DNA of 38,640 nucleotides, taken from assembly GCA_025455685.1 (NCBI GenBank), contig JALOMB010000010.1, positions 1-38,640 of the forward strand, written 5' to 3'. The DNA comes from Chitinophagales bacterium (lineage in GTDB: Bacteria; Bacteroidota; Bacteroidia; Chitinophagales; JADJOU01). The notes under the pieces are model-generated. The model worked only from the letters and a program-made list of their open reading frames with translations, made no database searches and was not told the DNA's origin. The translations under genes and the position numbers were made by a program. Shown here piece by piece: positions 28,505 to 38,640 of this stretch (position 1 is its first letter; every line of letters starts with the position of its first letter).

Positions 28505-29386
28505 TTAGGCCTTGTGGATTTTTTGAATAATTTGAAAAGTCATTTCATCGATTAGATAAGAGCCGTGCAGCGGATCCTGAACAATTCCGAGATATGATTC
28601 TTCTATAAGAATAGCGACAATATTTTTAGCAATTCGCTCAGATATCTCTCTGCTATATTTTCGGGATTCACGGTCAAAACCTTCACATATGACAGCAAAT
28701 ATATTAGCATGAATAAAACCTATACTAGCAAAAGTTTGAGCTATTAGTTTATCCTCTACTTCAGGAAGGGTTGCGTTAAAAGTGCCGAAAATTTTGATTG
28801 ATTTATCTATATGTGCTGCTTTTAGCATTTGTTGCACCAAAATAGTTAGCGCCCTTGTTTTGGAAATATCATAGAGCAAATGAGGGGTGGCTTCTAATGC
28901 TATTCCAAATTCTTTTTCATCGGAATTCAGCGCGTGTTCAATGATATCTTTGGCTTGCCGATAAAAGTTTTGACTTTGAGGTAGCACCTGGTAATTCTGC
29001 CCTAAGATAAGAACTTCAGGTTTTTGACTCTGAAACCAGCGGATGGCATCAATATTTGACGTTTCTAAAATGAGCTCAATGTGTTCGAAAAAAACACCTT
29101 GTCCGATAAAGTTCCAATTAAAGTCAATTTGACTAGGAATTTTAAGATAAAATCCGTCTATACCCTCTGATAAATAAGGCAAGAGGGATTCTTCAAAATC
29201 CTCAGCTAAATCCAGCTTCAAAATATTCCTAGGTGGTTGTGCTTCTATAAATGGTAATTCACATGTTTTTTGTGTGTAAATTGGGGCCAAATTTAAATCA
29301 TAATAATGCACATACAATTCTTCAAAGGTTTTATCTTTGAGTTCAGAAGAAATTTTATCACGAAAATCTTGTACATTTGATATCAT
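28505..29386 (-). CDS. Reduced methylmalonyl-CoA mutase family protein (small-subunit-like)
   Basis: N-terminal LAPIYTQKTCELPF, ISKTRALTILVQQMLKAA, C-terminal VQDPLHGSYLIDEMTFQIIQKI resemble MutA/MutB catalytic domain; only 293 aa, no B12-binding domain. Confidence 0.65.
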   Translation of the reverse strand: MISNVQDFRDKISSELKDKTFEELYVHYYDLNLAPIYTQKTCELPFIEAQPPRNILKLDLAEDFEESLLPYLSEGIDGFYLKIPSQIDFNWNFIGQGVFFEHIELILETSNIDAIRWFQSQKPEVLILGQNYQVLPQSQNFYRQAKDIIEHALNSDEKEFGIALEATPHLLYDISKTRALTILVQQMLKAAHIDKSIKIFGTFNATLPEVEDKLIAQTFASIGFIHANIFAVICEGFDRESRKYSREISERIAKNIVAILIEESYLGIVQDPLHGSYLIDEMTFQIIQKIHKA

Positions 29387-29516
29387 TAAACAAATAAATT
29401 TATATTTGATTTTTTAAAACACAAAACTATACAAAAAAAAACAATTCATTCTCATTGGCTTTTTAATTGATTTATGGGCAGTTTGTCTTGTAGAATATAT
29501 AAAAAATACATTTTTT

Positions 29517-29542
29517 TGTTAGTCCTAACATAATTTAACAAA
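29517..29542. promoter_or_regulatory. Cluster of TGTTA/TAACA half-sites upstream of the first OmpH gene
   Basis: TGTTAG-TC-CTAACA at 29517-29530 plus a third TTAACA at 29535-29540, just upstream of TACCTTTG (29551-29558). Confidence 0.35.
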
Positions 29543-29550
29543 CAATTTAT

Positions 29551-29558
29551 TACCTTTG
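29551..29558 (+). promoter_or_regulatory. -7 box (TACCTTTG) for OmpH-like gene 1
   Basis: TAnnTTTG consensus 32 nt before the ATG at 29591. Confidence 0.5.
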
Positions 29559-29590
29559 CGTATCCAAAAGTAAATCTTAAAAAAAAACAT

Positions 29591-30100
29591 ATGAAAAACT
29601 TGTTCTTGACTTCTTTGCTTAGTTTATTTATTCTAGGAAATTTACAAGCACAGAAAGTAGCTTTGATAGAAAGTGAATACATTTTAGGGAAAATGCCTAA
29701 TTATGAAAAAAACAAATTAACCATCGAAAAAATCACAGCGGAATGGCAGACAGAGATTCAAAATAAAATGGATGAATTAGAAAACGAATTAAAGATTTTT
29801 CAAGCTGAAAACGCTTTATACTCCGATAAAGAAAAGCTTAAAAAAAGCGCTGCTATTGAAGCCATGCAAAAAGATATAGCCAACCTCCAACGTCAGCGTT
29901 TTGGAATCAATGGAGATTTATTCAAAAAAAGACAAGAGCTCGTCCAGCCTATGCTCGACCAAATCACCTCAGAAGCTACTAAAATAGCTCAGAGCAAAGG
30001 TTATGACCTAGTTCTAGACAAAAGCAATGGAAATTCCGTAATTTTCTTTAATCCAAAAATCAATATCAGTGATGATATTCTCAAAGCACTTGGATTTTAA
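29591..30100 (+). CDS. OmpH/Skp-family periplasmic chaperone
   Basis: Signal peptide; QKVALIESEYILGKMPNYE; coiled-coil; AIAQSKGYDLVLDKS-like C-terminus. Confidence 0.9.
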   Translation: MKNLFLTSLLSLFILGNLQAQKVALIESEYILGKMPNYEKNKLTIEKITAEWQTEIQNKMDELENELKIFQAENALYSDKEKLKKSAAIEAMQKDIANLQRQRFGINGDLFKKRQELVQPMLDQITSEATKIAQSKGYDLVLDKSNGNSVIFFNPKINISDDILKALGF

Positions 30101-30104
30101 TTTT

Positions 30105-30112
30105 TATATTTG
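30105..30112 (+). promoter_or_regulatory. -7 box (TATATTTG) for OmpH-like gene 2
   Basis: TAnnTTTG consensus upstream of the ATG at 30148. Confidence 0.45.
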
Positions 30113-30147
30113 CAAAATTTTTTTTTAATCAAAACCAATAATATCTA

Positions 30148-30660
30148 ATGAAAAAACTTTTTTTAATTTTAGCAGCTACAGTATGTGTACTTCAAATTCA
30201 AGCTCAGAAAATCGCTACTGTAAATTCAAGTGATGTGGTCATTGACATGCCAGAAACTAAAGCAATGCAACAAAAAATTCAAGATAAAACCTCGGAATTA
30301 TCGAAACAATTAGAAACAATGTATAAAGATTTCGAGAAAAAACTCGAAGAATACAAAAAGCTTGGTGGTGGTACCAAAAAAGATGCTGTTACAGAAGCAA
30401 AAGGTGCTGAATTGCAAGACATGCAAGGTAGAATGCAAAAATTTGAAGAAGCTGCTAGAAAAGAGGTTCAAGAGTTAGAGCAAACGCTAACTAAACCGAT
30501 AATCGACAAAGCTAAGGCTACAGTAGATCAAGTAGCTAAAGAAAAAGGCTATACCCATGTTTTCGATGTAGCATCTGGATTAGTCGTCGTATTTCCAAAT
30601 TCTGATGATATTACCAATGCGGTTAAAACTAAATTAGGCATCACTAGCAAAAGTAAATAA
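30148..30660 (+). CDS. OmpH/Skp-family periplasmic chaperone (tandem paralogue)
   Basis: Signal peptide; QKIATVNSSDVVIDMPETK; coiled-coil; VAKEKGYTHVFDVASGLVV. Confidence 0.9.
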   Translation: MKKLFLILAATVCVLQIQAQKIATVNSSDVVIDMPETKAMQQKIQDKTSELSKQLETMYKDFEKKLEEYKKLGGGTKKDAVTEAKGAELQDMQGRMQKFEEAARKEVQELEQTLTKPIIDKAKATVDQVAKEKGYTHVFDVASGLVVVFPNSDDITNAVKTKLGITSKSK

Positions 30661-30665
30661 AATCT

Positions 30666-31460
30666 ATGAATCAGCCTATAGGCATTTTTGATAGTGGAAT
30701 TGGCGGCCTTACGGTCGCCAATTCTATTTCAAGATTAATGCCTGAGGAAAATTTAGTTTATTTCGGAGATACATACTATATGCCTTATGGCACTAAATCG
30801 CCTGATGTAATTCAGTCACGCGCACTTAAAATTACCGATTTCCTTATTAAAAGCCATAATTGCAAGGCTATTATAATAGCATGTAATTCAGCATCAGCTA
30901 CTGCATACGAGATACTTCGAGACAATTTAAAAGGGAAAATACCAATTATCAACGTTATAGACCCAATTATCGAATATTTATCAGACAAACAATTCAAAAA
31001 AATAGGGTTAATCGCAACGCAAGCCACTATAGATTCTGGTGTTTATCAAGAAAAAATAAAAAGACGAATTCCCAACACTTCTCTGGAAGCCAAAGCTACG
31101 CCATTACTCGCTTCAATCATTGAAGAAAACTTTATAAACCATGCTGTATCGATGTCCGTTCTCGATACCTATCTTATCGATAAGAGATTTGATGCGATAG
31201 ACGCCATGATTTTAGGATGTACACATTATCCTTTAATAGCCCAAGAAATTCAAACCTATTTTTCTAAGCAAACAGAGATTATTCATTCTGGCGAAGTCAC
31301 AGCTGAAAAACTCAAATCAATTCTAACAAAAGAAAATCTCTTACAAACGAAACCTAAATTAGAAGATAGATTCATAGTTTCTATGTTAACTAATAGCTTT
31401 GAGGCTTCGACTAAATTCTTTTATGGAAAAAAAATTTCCTTGGAAGAAAAAAGATTTTAA
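30666..31460 (+). CDS. murI: Glutamate racemase
   Basis: IGIFDSGIGGLTVA, IACNSASATA, LGCTHYPL. Confidence 0.97.
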   Translation: MNQPIGIFDSGIGGLTVANSISRLMPEENLVYFGDTYYMPYGTKSPDVIQSRALKITDFLIKSHNCKAIIIACNSASATAYEILRDNLKGKIPIINVIDPIIEYLSDKQFKKIGLIATQATIDSGVYQEKIKRRIPNTSLEAKATPLLASIIEENFINHAVSMSVLDTYLIDKRFDAIDAMILGCTHYPLIAQEIQTYFSKQTEIIHSGEVTAEKLKSILTKENLLQTKPKLEDRFIVSMLTNSFEASTKFFYGKKISLEEKRF

Positions 31461-31494
31461 TGCTTATTAATTTAAAAATTTATATTTTTACCCT

Positions 31495-32685
31495 ATGAAA
31501 AAAATTAATATTACCTACTTACTTTTGATTTTCTTTCTCAATGCGAGTTGTCAATCTAATAGCGCTGGTAGTTATAGTATAGAAGGAAGTTTGACAAATG
31601 CTCCCGATAAAAATTATATTTACCTAGAAAAAATCTCTAATTCTAATATAAGTCTTATTGATAGTCAATTAGTAAAGGCTAAACAATCTTTTCTTTTCAA
31701 AGGTAAAATTGACCAAATAGGTTTGTATCGACTTAGATTTATGAAGAACGCGTATTTACTAACTATTGAACCAAATGAAACAATAAAACTAAAAGCCGAT
31801 TACGCTCAATATCCATTGACTCAGATCACTGGAAATGAAAAACAGCAAGAGTTTCAAGCTATGCTGAATAAAAGTTATCTCGTCCAAAAAGAAGTCTCAG
31901 CTAATAATAATAAGCTCAAAGAAATGATGGATAAAAATATGCCTCAAGCCGATTTGAAATTAATTCAAGATCACAATGACTTCAAAATTAGAGAATACCA
32001 ACAATATTTATACAATTTATTACGGGATTATAAAAATCCCTTTACCATGTATTATAACATTACGGTTTCCGCCATTCAAATCATGAATAGCAACCAACCG
32101 GTGCCACAAGGTATGACAGAAGATTTAGATAAACTTATATCGAACTTAGAAAGTAAACTTCCAGGATCGGTTTATCTCTCTGATATGAAACAACTCAAAG
32201 AGAACATTACTAAACTTCAAAATCAGAATAAAGATCCACATGAAATGGAAAATGGCAATGCCCCATACAGCCTAAATAAACCAATGCCCGAAGTAGAATT
32301 CAAAGACGAAAATGGGAAAACTGTCCAACTTTCTTCATTCAAAGGAAAAACCGTATTGCTTGACTTCTGGGCTAGCTGGTGTGGTCCATGTCGCAGAGAA
32401 AATCCTAATGTAGTAGCGGCTTATCAAAAATTCAAAGACAAAGGATTCCTTGTAATCAGTGTATCTCAGGACAAAGACAGAAAAAAATGGAAGGAAGCAA
32501 TTATAAAAGATAATTTAACTTGGACCAATCATTTTTATGATTTGGACAATGAAATGAAAGCATCTTATTTTCTAAACATCAGCTATATTCCACAGACATT
32601 TCTCATTGATGCAAATGGAATTTTAGTGGGCAAAGACCTTAGAGGAGCTCAACTAGAAGAGGCTTTATTCAAACTTCTACCTTAA
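31495..32685 (+). CDS. TlpA-like thiol:disulfide reductase lipoprotein with DUF4369-like N-terminus
   Basis: Lipobox LNASC; WASWCGPCRRENP thioredoxin motif; YSIEGSLTNAPDKNYIYLEK N-terminal domain. Confidence 0.92.
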   Translation: MKKINITYLLLIFFLNASCQSNSAGSYSIEGSLTNAPDKNYIYLEKISNSNISLIDSQLVKAKQSFLFKGKIDQIGLYRLRFMKNAYLLTIEPNETIKLKADYAQYPLTQITGNEKQQEFQAMLNKSYLVQKEVSANNNKLKEMMDKNMPQADLKLIQDHNDFKIREYQQYLYNLLRDYKNPFTMYYNITVSAIQIMNSNQPVPQGMTEDLDKLISNLESKLPGSVYLSDMKQLKENITKLQNQNKDPHEMENGNAPYSLNKPMPEVEFKDENGKTVQLSSFKGKTVLLDFWASWCGPCRRENPNVVAAYQKFKDKGFLVISVSQDKDRKKWKEAIIKDNLTWTNHFYDLDNEMKASYFLNISYIPQTFLIDANGILVGKDLRGAQLEEALFKLLP

Positions 32686-32688
32686 ATT

Positions 32689-33195
32689 ATGATGAGTAAA
32701 ACTTGCAAAGCATCAGAAGCATCGATGATGGAGTTGGTCTTGCCAAACGACACCAATGCCATTCATAACCTAAGAGGTGGCAAAATTTTACATTGGATGG
32801 ACATCTGCTCTGCAGTCAGTGCAGGCAGGCATGCAGAAGCGGTGGTAGTTACTGTATCTGTGGATCAGGTTTCATTCGAAAATCCAATCAAGATGGGAGA
32901 TGTAGTCATGATTTATTCAAAAGTCACGCGCGCCTTCAATACCTCAATGGAAGTAAAAATTGATGTATGGGCTGAGAATTTACCTACCAAAACAAAATAC
33001 CGATGCAATTCTGCTTTTTATACGTTTGTGGCTTTGGACTCTAATGCAAAACCTAAAAAAATAGTAGAAATCATACCTGAAACTCCTGAAGAAATAAAAG
33101 ATTTCGAAGACGCACTCAAACGAAGAGAAATGAGACTTGTTTTAGCCGGTAGGCTAACTTTGGACCAAACCGAAGTGTTGAAAAAAAATCTATAA
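32689..33195 (+). CDS. Acyl-CoA thioesterase (hotdog fold)
   Basis: NLRGGKILHWMDICSAVSAGRHA; VSFENPIKMGDVV. Confidence 0.9.
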   Translation: MMSKTCKASEASMMELVLPNDTNAIHNLRGGKILHWMDICSAVSAGRHAEAVVVTVSVDQVSFENPIKMGDVVMIYSKVTRAFNTSMEVKIDVWAENLPTKTKYRCNSAFYTFVALDSNAKPKKIVEIIPETPEEIKDFEDALKRREMRLVLAGRLTLDQTEVLKKNL

Positions 33196-33231
33196 ATCAC
33201 GTAAAATATCCTTGCAACAATTTAAAAAATA

Positions 33232-33239
33232 GTAAATTT
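33232..33239 (+). promoter_or_regulatory. -7 box (TAAATTTG) for sucA/odhA
   Basis: TAnnTTTG consensus with TTG at 33211 about 17-19 nt upstream. Confidence 0.45.
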
Positions 33240-33263
33240 GTCAAAAATACGAAATTTGAGTTT

Positions 33264-35987
33264 ATGAATACAGATTTAAGCTTTATCAGCAATATGCATC
33301 CTGCAGCTATTGAATCCATGTATGAATCCTATGTCAAAAATCCTGAGCAAATAGACCCTGAATTTCGAAAGTTTTTCGCAGGCTTTGATTTAGCAGCTGC
33401 ACAAGGAAGTCCAAGTAGCAGCAATAGCAATCCTAAAGAGTTAAAAGTATATCACCTCATCGAATCCTATAGAGCTTTCGGTCACAGAAATGCACGGACT
33501 AACCCACTACCAATAGAAAATACCAAGAAAATTGATTTATCTCTTGCTGCTTTTGGTTTAAATGAGCAAGATTTAAACACTACATTTCAAGTTGGTAAGA
33601 CATTAAATATTCAAGACTTATCTTTAAAAAATATCTTGGGACAACTTGAGAAAACTTATACGCAATCAATCGGATTCGAAATAGATCATGTGCCCACAAA
33701 TGAGCGAGAATGGCTACTTAAAAAAATTGAACAAGAGTTTCCTAACAACAAAATGTCTCTTGATAAACAAAAAAATATATTAGAAGCCTTAAATAAAGCT
33801 GTGACTTTTGAACAGTTTTTAGGAAAGAAATACGTTGGTGAGAAAAGATTTTCCTTAGAAGGTGGTGAAAATACTATTTCAAGCTTAGAAGCCATTTTAG
33901 AAATCTCTCCTGATTTTGGAATTCAGGAAATTATCATTGGGATGGCGCATAGAGGGAGATTAAACGTGTTAGCTAATATTTTACAAAAAAGCTATAATGA
34001 TATCTTTAGTGAATTTGAAGGTATTGATACTTCACTTCAAGGTGGAGACGGCGATGTAAAATACCACAAAGGATTTAAATCGCTTAGAAAAACTAAAACC
34101 AATAAAGATATTTATATAGAGCTTTTAGCCAATCCAAGTCATTTAGAGGCAGTAAATCCAGTGGTTATGGGATTTTCAAGAGCTATCGCTGACAATAATT
34201 TTGACAGCGATTATGGAAAAGTATTACCTATTCTCATTCATGGTGATGCCGCTATAGCTGGACAAGGAATTGGGCTAGAAACAGCACAAATGATGAATCT
34301 TAGAGGCTTCTCTGTATATGGCTGTATTCATATGGTAATCAATAATCAAATCGGCTTTACCACAGACACTATAGATGCTAAATCTTCACTTTATTGCACT
34401 GCTATTGCAAATGCAACTGCTAGTCCTGTGCTACATATCAATGGTGATGACGCGGAAGCTGTAGTTTGGGCAAGTGAATTGGCAGTAGCTTATCGAAAAG
34501 AATTCAAAAAAGACATTTTTCTCGATTTAATATGCTATCGAAAACATGGTCACAACGAATCAGATGATCCTAAATACACGCAACCAAAGATGTATGATCT
34601 CATCGCTCAGAAAAAAGACCCATTGCAAGTTTACGAAGAAAACCTCAATAAAATTGGGCAACTTGAAAAGGATATGGTCAAACGAATTCATCAAGAATTT
34701 TATAATTCACTTCAAAATATGCTTGATGAAGTTAAAAATTCTGTCAAAGATTATGTCTATAGACCTCATGAAAAAGAATGGTTCAATATTCAAAAAGCAA
34801 GAGCTCAGGACTTCGAAAAGTCACCGAATACTTATATTCCAAGGTTTGAAATAGATCAAATCATCCAAGCAATTCACGAAATTCCTAGTGATTTGAAAAT
34901 AAGCAATAAACTTAGAAAACAAGTGGACAATTGGCATAAAAAAATCAAAGAAACAGATACTTTTGATTGGCAAGCCGGCGAACTGCTCGCCTATGGCTCC
35001 TTGCTTTTGGACAAACACAATATTCGATTTACCGGTGAAGATGTCAAAAGGGGTACATTTACCCATAGACATTTAAGTATTCGAAGTGAAGACGAAACTT
35101 CTGAGTGGAATAGACTCGCTAATATCGCTAAAGACCAAGGGAAAATTCACATTTATAATTCACATTTAAGTGAATATGGTGTTTTAGGTTATGAGTTTGG
35201 CTATTCTATAGTTTCTACAAATTATCTCACTATATGGGAAGCACAATTTGGTGATTTTGTGAATGGTGCACAAATCATCATTGATCAATTTATTTGCTCG
35301 AGTGAAACGAAATGGAATATAGCCTCTGGACTTGTTTTATTGCTCCCACATGGGTATGAAGGTCAGGGTCCGGAACATAGTAGTGCGAGAATGGAGCGTT
35401 TTTTACAGAGTTGTGCCGAATTTAATATGCAGGTTTGTAATATTACCACTCCAGCGAATTTCTTTCATGCGATCAGAAGACAGCTCAAAAGAAATTTCAG
35501 AATTCCTTTGGTAATCATGACCCCTAAATCTTTACTGAGACATCCACTCTGTGTATCTAAAACTGAAGATTTTGCGAATGCTGGTTTCCAAGAAATCATC
35601 GATGACACTAGTGTCAAAGACCCAAAAGACATCAAAAGAGTCCTATTCTGTAGTGGAAAAATCTATTATGAACTGCTAGAACAAAGAGAAAAATTTGGCC
35701 GAAATCATGATGTAGCTATTGTGAGAATGGAGCAACTCTACCCTATCGCTATAGAACAATTAGAGCAGTCTTATGAAAAATACAAGTATTCTGAAATCTA
35801 CTGGGTTCAGGAAGAGCCTGCTAATATGGGTGCTTGGACTTATTTGCTCGATAGACAATACCGAATGAAAGGTGAAGTAATCATGAAAGTCATCGCACGT
35901 AAAACATCCTCTTCGCCAGCCACTGGCAATAAAAAACAACATATTGCTGAAATAGAAGAGATTTATAACCGTTGTTTTAATTTCTAA
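33264..35987 (+). CDS. sucA: 2-oxoglutarate dehydrogenase E1 component
   Basis: [65 protein letters not shown]. Confidence 0.97.
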   Translation: MNTDLSFISNMHPAAIESMYESYVKNPEQIDPEFRKFFAGFDLAAAQGSPSSSNSNPKELKVYHLIESYRAFGHRNARTNPLPIENTKKIDLSLAAFGLNEQDLNTTFQVGKTLNIQDLSLKNILGQLEKTYTQSIGFEIDHVPTNEREWLLKKIEQEFPNNKMSLDKQKNILEALNKAVTFEQFLGKKYVGEKRFSLEGGENTISSLEAILEISPDFGIQEIIIGMAHRGRLNVLANILQKSYNDIFSEFEGIDTSLQGGDGDVKYHKGFKSLRKTKTNKDIYIELLANPSHLEAVNPVVMGFSRAIADNNFDSDYGKVLPILIHGDAAIAGQGIGLETAQMMNLRGFSVYGCIHMVINNQIGFTTDTIDAKSSLYCTAIANATASPVLHINGDDAEAVVWASELAVAYRKEFKKDIFLDLICYRKHGHNESDDPKYTQPKMYDLIAQKKDPLQVYEENLNKIGQLEKDMVKRIHQEFYNSLQNMLDEVKNSVKDYVYRPHEKEWFNIQKARAQDFEKSPNTYIPRFEIDQIIQAIHEIPSDLKISNKLRKQVDNWHKKIKETDTFDWQAGELLAYGSLLLDKHNIRFTGEDVKRGTFTHRHLSIRSEDETSEWNRLANIAKDQGKIHIYNSHLSEYGVLGYEFGYSIVSTNYLTIWEAQFGDFVNGAQIIIDQFICSSETKWNIASGLVLLLPHGYEGQGPEHSSARMERFLQSCAEFNMQVCNITTPANFFHAIRRQLKRNFRIPLVIMTPKSLLRHPLCVSKTEDFANAGFQEIIDDTSVKDPKDIKRVLFCSGKIYYELLEQREKFGRNHDVAIVRMEQLYPIAIEQLEQSYEKYKYSEIYWVQEEPANMGAWTYLLDRQYRMKGEVIMKVIARKTSSSPATGNKKQHIAEIEEIYNRCFNF

Positions 35988-35997
35988 AATTATATAT

Positions 35998-37269
35998 ATG
36001 ATACTAGATGTAGTAATTCCCAATGTCGCTGAATCAATCACAGAAGTCACTTTAGGTACTTGGATGGTCAAAGATGGCGATTATGTCACGATAGACCAAG
36101 CTATTTGCGAAGTAGAAACAGATAAAGCTTCTCAAGAATTAATCGCAGAAAAAGCTGGAAAAATCAAATTGATCGCAAAAGAAGGAGACGATATCGAAGT
36201 AGGCGGCTTAATCGCACAAATCGATACAGACGCTCAAGCACCTGCGCAATCTACAGAAGCAGAAGCACCAAAAGTTGAAACGCCAAAAGTTGAAACGCCA
36301 AAAGCCTCGGAACCACCCAAAGTAATCGAAACATCTCACAAACCATCATCCGATATCGCAAGTCCTGCCGCTTCGAAAATGATGAGAGAGCAAAATATCA
36401 CAGCACAAAACATTTCCGGTACAGGAAAAGACGGGCGAATTACAAAAGAAGACGTCCTTAAGCTTATTCAATCTGGCAATGTAAACCAAGCTCAGGCAGG
36501 AATTCAAAGTCTGCAAAGCCTCAGTAAACAAATCGATAGACAAGAAGAGGTCAAAAAAATGTCTAGAATTCGCAAAGTAATTTCTGAGCGATTGGTTTTT
36601 GCCAAGAATTCTACGGCTATGCTCACTACTTTTAACGAAGTCAATATGCAGCCTATTATGGATGCACGGGCGAAGTACAAAGACTTGTTTAAAGAAAAAC
36701 ATGGGGTAAACCTTGGATTTATGAGCTTTTTTACCAGAGCTTGTAGTTTGTCTCTAATGAAATTTCCAGAAGTAAATGCTTATATCGATGTAGAAAAAGG
36801 AGAATTAATTTATCATAATTACGCTGATATATCTATCGCTGTATCCACGCCAAAAGGACTCGTCGTTCCCGTTATTCGAAATGCTGAGTCGCTTTCGATG
36901 CATGAAATTGAGCAGGAAGTGGGTCGATTAGCCAAAAAAGGTCGCGAAGGCTCACTAACTATGGAAGATATGGATGGTGGTACGTTTACCATCACTAATG
37001 GTGGGGTTTTTGGGTCACTACTTTCTACGCCTATTATCAATCCGCCTCAGTCCGCTATTCTCGGTATGCATAAGATAGAAGATAGGCCCGTAGTAGAAAA
37101 CGGTCAAATCGTCATAAGACCGATGATGTATCTCGCCTTAAGCTATGACCACAGAATTATCGACGGAAAAGAATCTGTTGGTTTTTTAGTAAGCATCAAA
37201 AACTTCTTGGAAAACCCGGAACATATGCTCATCGGACAGAATCCACTTGAGGCTTTGTTTCAGTTGTAA
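35998..37269 (+). CDS. sucB: Dihydrolipoyllysine-residue succinyltransferase (E2)
   Basis: Lipoyl motif [13 protein letters not shown]3-binding domain; [14 protein letters not shown]. Confidence 0.97.
   Translation: MILDVVIPNVAESITEVTLGTWMVKDGDYVTIDQAICEVETDKASQELIAEKAGKIKLIAKEGDDIEVGGLIAQIDTDAQAPAQSTEAEAPKVETPKVETPKASEPPKVIETSHKPSSDIASPAASKMMREQNITAQNISGTGKDGRITKEDVLKLIQSGNVNQAQAGIQSLQSLSKQIDRQEEVKKMSRIRKVISERLVFAKNSTAMLTTFNEVNMQPIMDARAKYKDLFKEKHGVNLGFMSFFTRACSLSLMKFPEVNAYIDVEKGELIYHNYADISIAVSTPKGLVVPVIRNAESLSMHEIEQEVGRLAKKGREGSLTMEDMDGGTFTITNGGVFGSLLSTPIINPPQSAILGMHKIEDRPVVENGQIVIRPMMYLALSYDHRIIDGKESVGFLVSIKNFLENPEHMLIGQNPLEALFQL
36268..36304 (+). repeat. 15-nt tandem repeat (CCAAAAGTTGAAACG) x 2.5 in E2 linker
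   Basis: Two perfect copies plus CCAAAAG; encodes [12 protein letters not shown]. Confidence 0.9.
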
Positions 37270-37271
37270 GT

Positions 37272-38411
37272 TTATTTATGCTGATTTAAAGCAAGTTGAT
37301 AAATTTCATTATAACGCGATCGAATCGTAGCAAAACTATAGCGTTTTTTGGCTGATTCACTAATTTGAATAGCATTATAGTCTTGATGATGCATGAATAA
37401 TTTCATGAATGCTTGACTTAGTGCAGCTACATCTTTGCTTTCCACTAAAAAACCATTTTCTTCATTTATATGATTTTCGATATCGCCTACAGCAGATGAA
37501 ATCACAGGAAGTCCACACATTAGTGCTTCTGAAATGACACAAGGTTGATTTTCCATTATAGAAAAAAGTACAAACCCATGACTTTTATTATATAAGTGAC
37601 TTAAATCTTCAGGACTTTGTTTTCCTAAAAGGGTGACATTAGATTTAATCCTAGGAAAATCCAATAACATTTCTTGTAACTTATGCAAATCACCATCTCC
37701 TACTAAAAGCAATTGAACCTTTGATAAAGGATTTTGAGTAGTAAACTGCTCAAATCCTTGAAGAATTCCACGTATGTTTTTATGATATTCTTTGAAATTT
37801 GATACATGAAGCAACGTAAATTCTGTAAACTTTTCTGCTTTTCTATAAGTAAAAATCTTATCATTAATTGAATTTGGAATGACATGGATTTTAATATTTT
37901 TTACACCGTTTTTTAGATAAAAATTAACAATATTTTGACTCACAGGTACGAAGAAATCCACAAAATGATGAAATAATTGGAATATCAATCGATAATAAAT
38001 AGAGTCAAACTTAGATACAAAAGAGGAAGAATGCTCTGTAACCACCAAGGGTTTTTTATAAATAAGTTTGAGGATAAGTCCTATAAAAAAAGCGGGATAA
38101 AAGACATGAACATGTATTATTTCTGCATCTTTTGCAAAAGAAAAAGATTTTAAAAAAGCCATAATCGTTCGATATAACCTAATCAATTTCCATTTATGAT
38201 AGGGAAAATAGTGATAAATTTCAAGTAAATTTGGATGATGAGGATTTTTGATTCGTATTATTTCTTCCTGATTATTTGTATTAGAATTGACAAAGAAATT
38301 GGTAATCTGATGGGATTCAGCTAAAGATATTAATAAATTTTGAACGAAATTTCCGTCTAAACTATTTTTTTTATTAGGATACCAACTACTAATTGATAAG
38401 ACTTTGGCCAC
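37272..38411 (-). CDS. Glycosyltransferase family 4 protein
   Basis: LSISSWYPNKKNSLDGNFVQ; VIPNSIN; GLPVISSAVGDIENHI; GTG start. Confidence 0.92.
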   Translation of the reverse strand: MAKVLSISSWYPNKKNSLDGNFVQNLLISLAESHQITNFFVNSNTNNQEEIIRIKNPHHPNLLEIYHYFPYHKWKLIRLYRTIMAFLKSFSFAKDAEIIHVHVFYPAFFIGLILKLIYKKPLVVTEHSSSFVSKFDSIYYRLIFQLFHHFVDFFVPVSQNIVNFYLKNGVKNIKIHVIPNSINDKIFTYRKAEKFTEFTLLHVSNFKEYHKNIRGILQGFEQFTTQNPLSKVQLLLVGDGDLHKLQEMLLDFPRIKSNVTLLGKQSPEDLSHLYNKSHGFVLFSIMENQPCVISEALMCGLPVISSAVGDIENHINEENGFLVESKDVAALSQAFMKLFMHHQDYNAIQISESAKKRYSFATIRSRYNEIYQLALNQHK

Positions 38412-38640
38412 TTATTCGTCTTTTGGAATTTTTTGAAGTTTTAGGGGGACAGGACGAATCGGCGCATTAGATTCTTGCTCGGCAATTTTAGCCATTTTCA
38501 CCCAGTGCCATTTGTTGTCTCTCCAAACCAAAGATTCATAAGTGCCATCAGGTGCTTTGGTAAAATTCAAATCCTGACCTTTTTGGGTTGTAGAGACGAG
38601 GTGATCGAATAAAATAGCATTCTTTTCTTCATCAAAGTTT
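38412..38640 (-). CDS. C-terminal part of a hypothetical protein (truncated by window end)
   Basis: Open frame NFDEEKNAILFDHLVSTTQKGQDLNFTKAPDGTYESLVWRDNKWHWVKMAKI...PKDE*; not in the supplied ORF list. Confidence 0.6.
   Translation of the reverse strand, partial: NFDEEKNAILFDHLVSTTQKGQDLNFTKAPDGTYESLVWRDNKWHWVKMAKIAEQESNAPIRPVPLKLQKIPKDE

Overview
AT-rich Bacteroidota-type chromosomal window; promoters match the TAnnTTTG -7 consensus and a gldC homologue is present. Most of it is housekeeping: ndk, nrnA, yicC, gmk, yaaA, gldC, a histidine kinase, purE/purK, a THUMP RNA methyltransferase, a tetR-tolC-MFP-RND efflux operon, an ABC-2 exporter, two OmpH-like chaperones, murI, a TlpA-like protein, sucA/sucB and a GT4 glycosyltransferase. 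Three places stand out. (1) The left edge carries a cas9 5' fragment (RuvC-I and bridge helix) whose reading frame switches to non-Cas9 sequence at about position 140. A divergent, apparently intact tracrRNA-like unit (promoter, anti-repeat, nexus hairpin, intrinsic terminator) lies next to it, with no CRISPR array in the window. (2) At 8.9-15.5 kb there is a divergent locus encoding two secreted full-length paralogues (1002 and 695 aa). Their C-terminal domains share invariant HRGHS and GSCG motifs, each following a hydrophobic strand, as in caspase/gingipain/CHAT (clan CD) folds. The 695-aa gene is translationally coupled to a membrane-anchored SRPBCC-like protein and followed by a di-haem cytochrome c peroxidase. 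This is the best candidate for an undescribed system. (3) Two junction or regulatory oddities flank nrnA: a GNRA-loop terminator one nucleotide before its start codon, and an apparent deletion joining its 3' end to a 5'-truncated EamA transporter gene. All calls come from reading the sequence; no database search was run.
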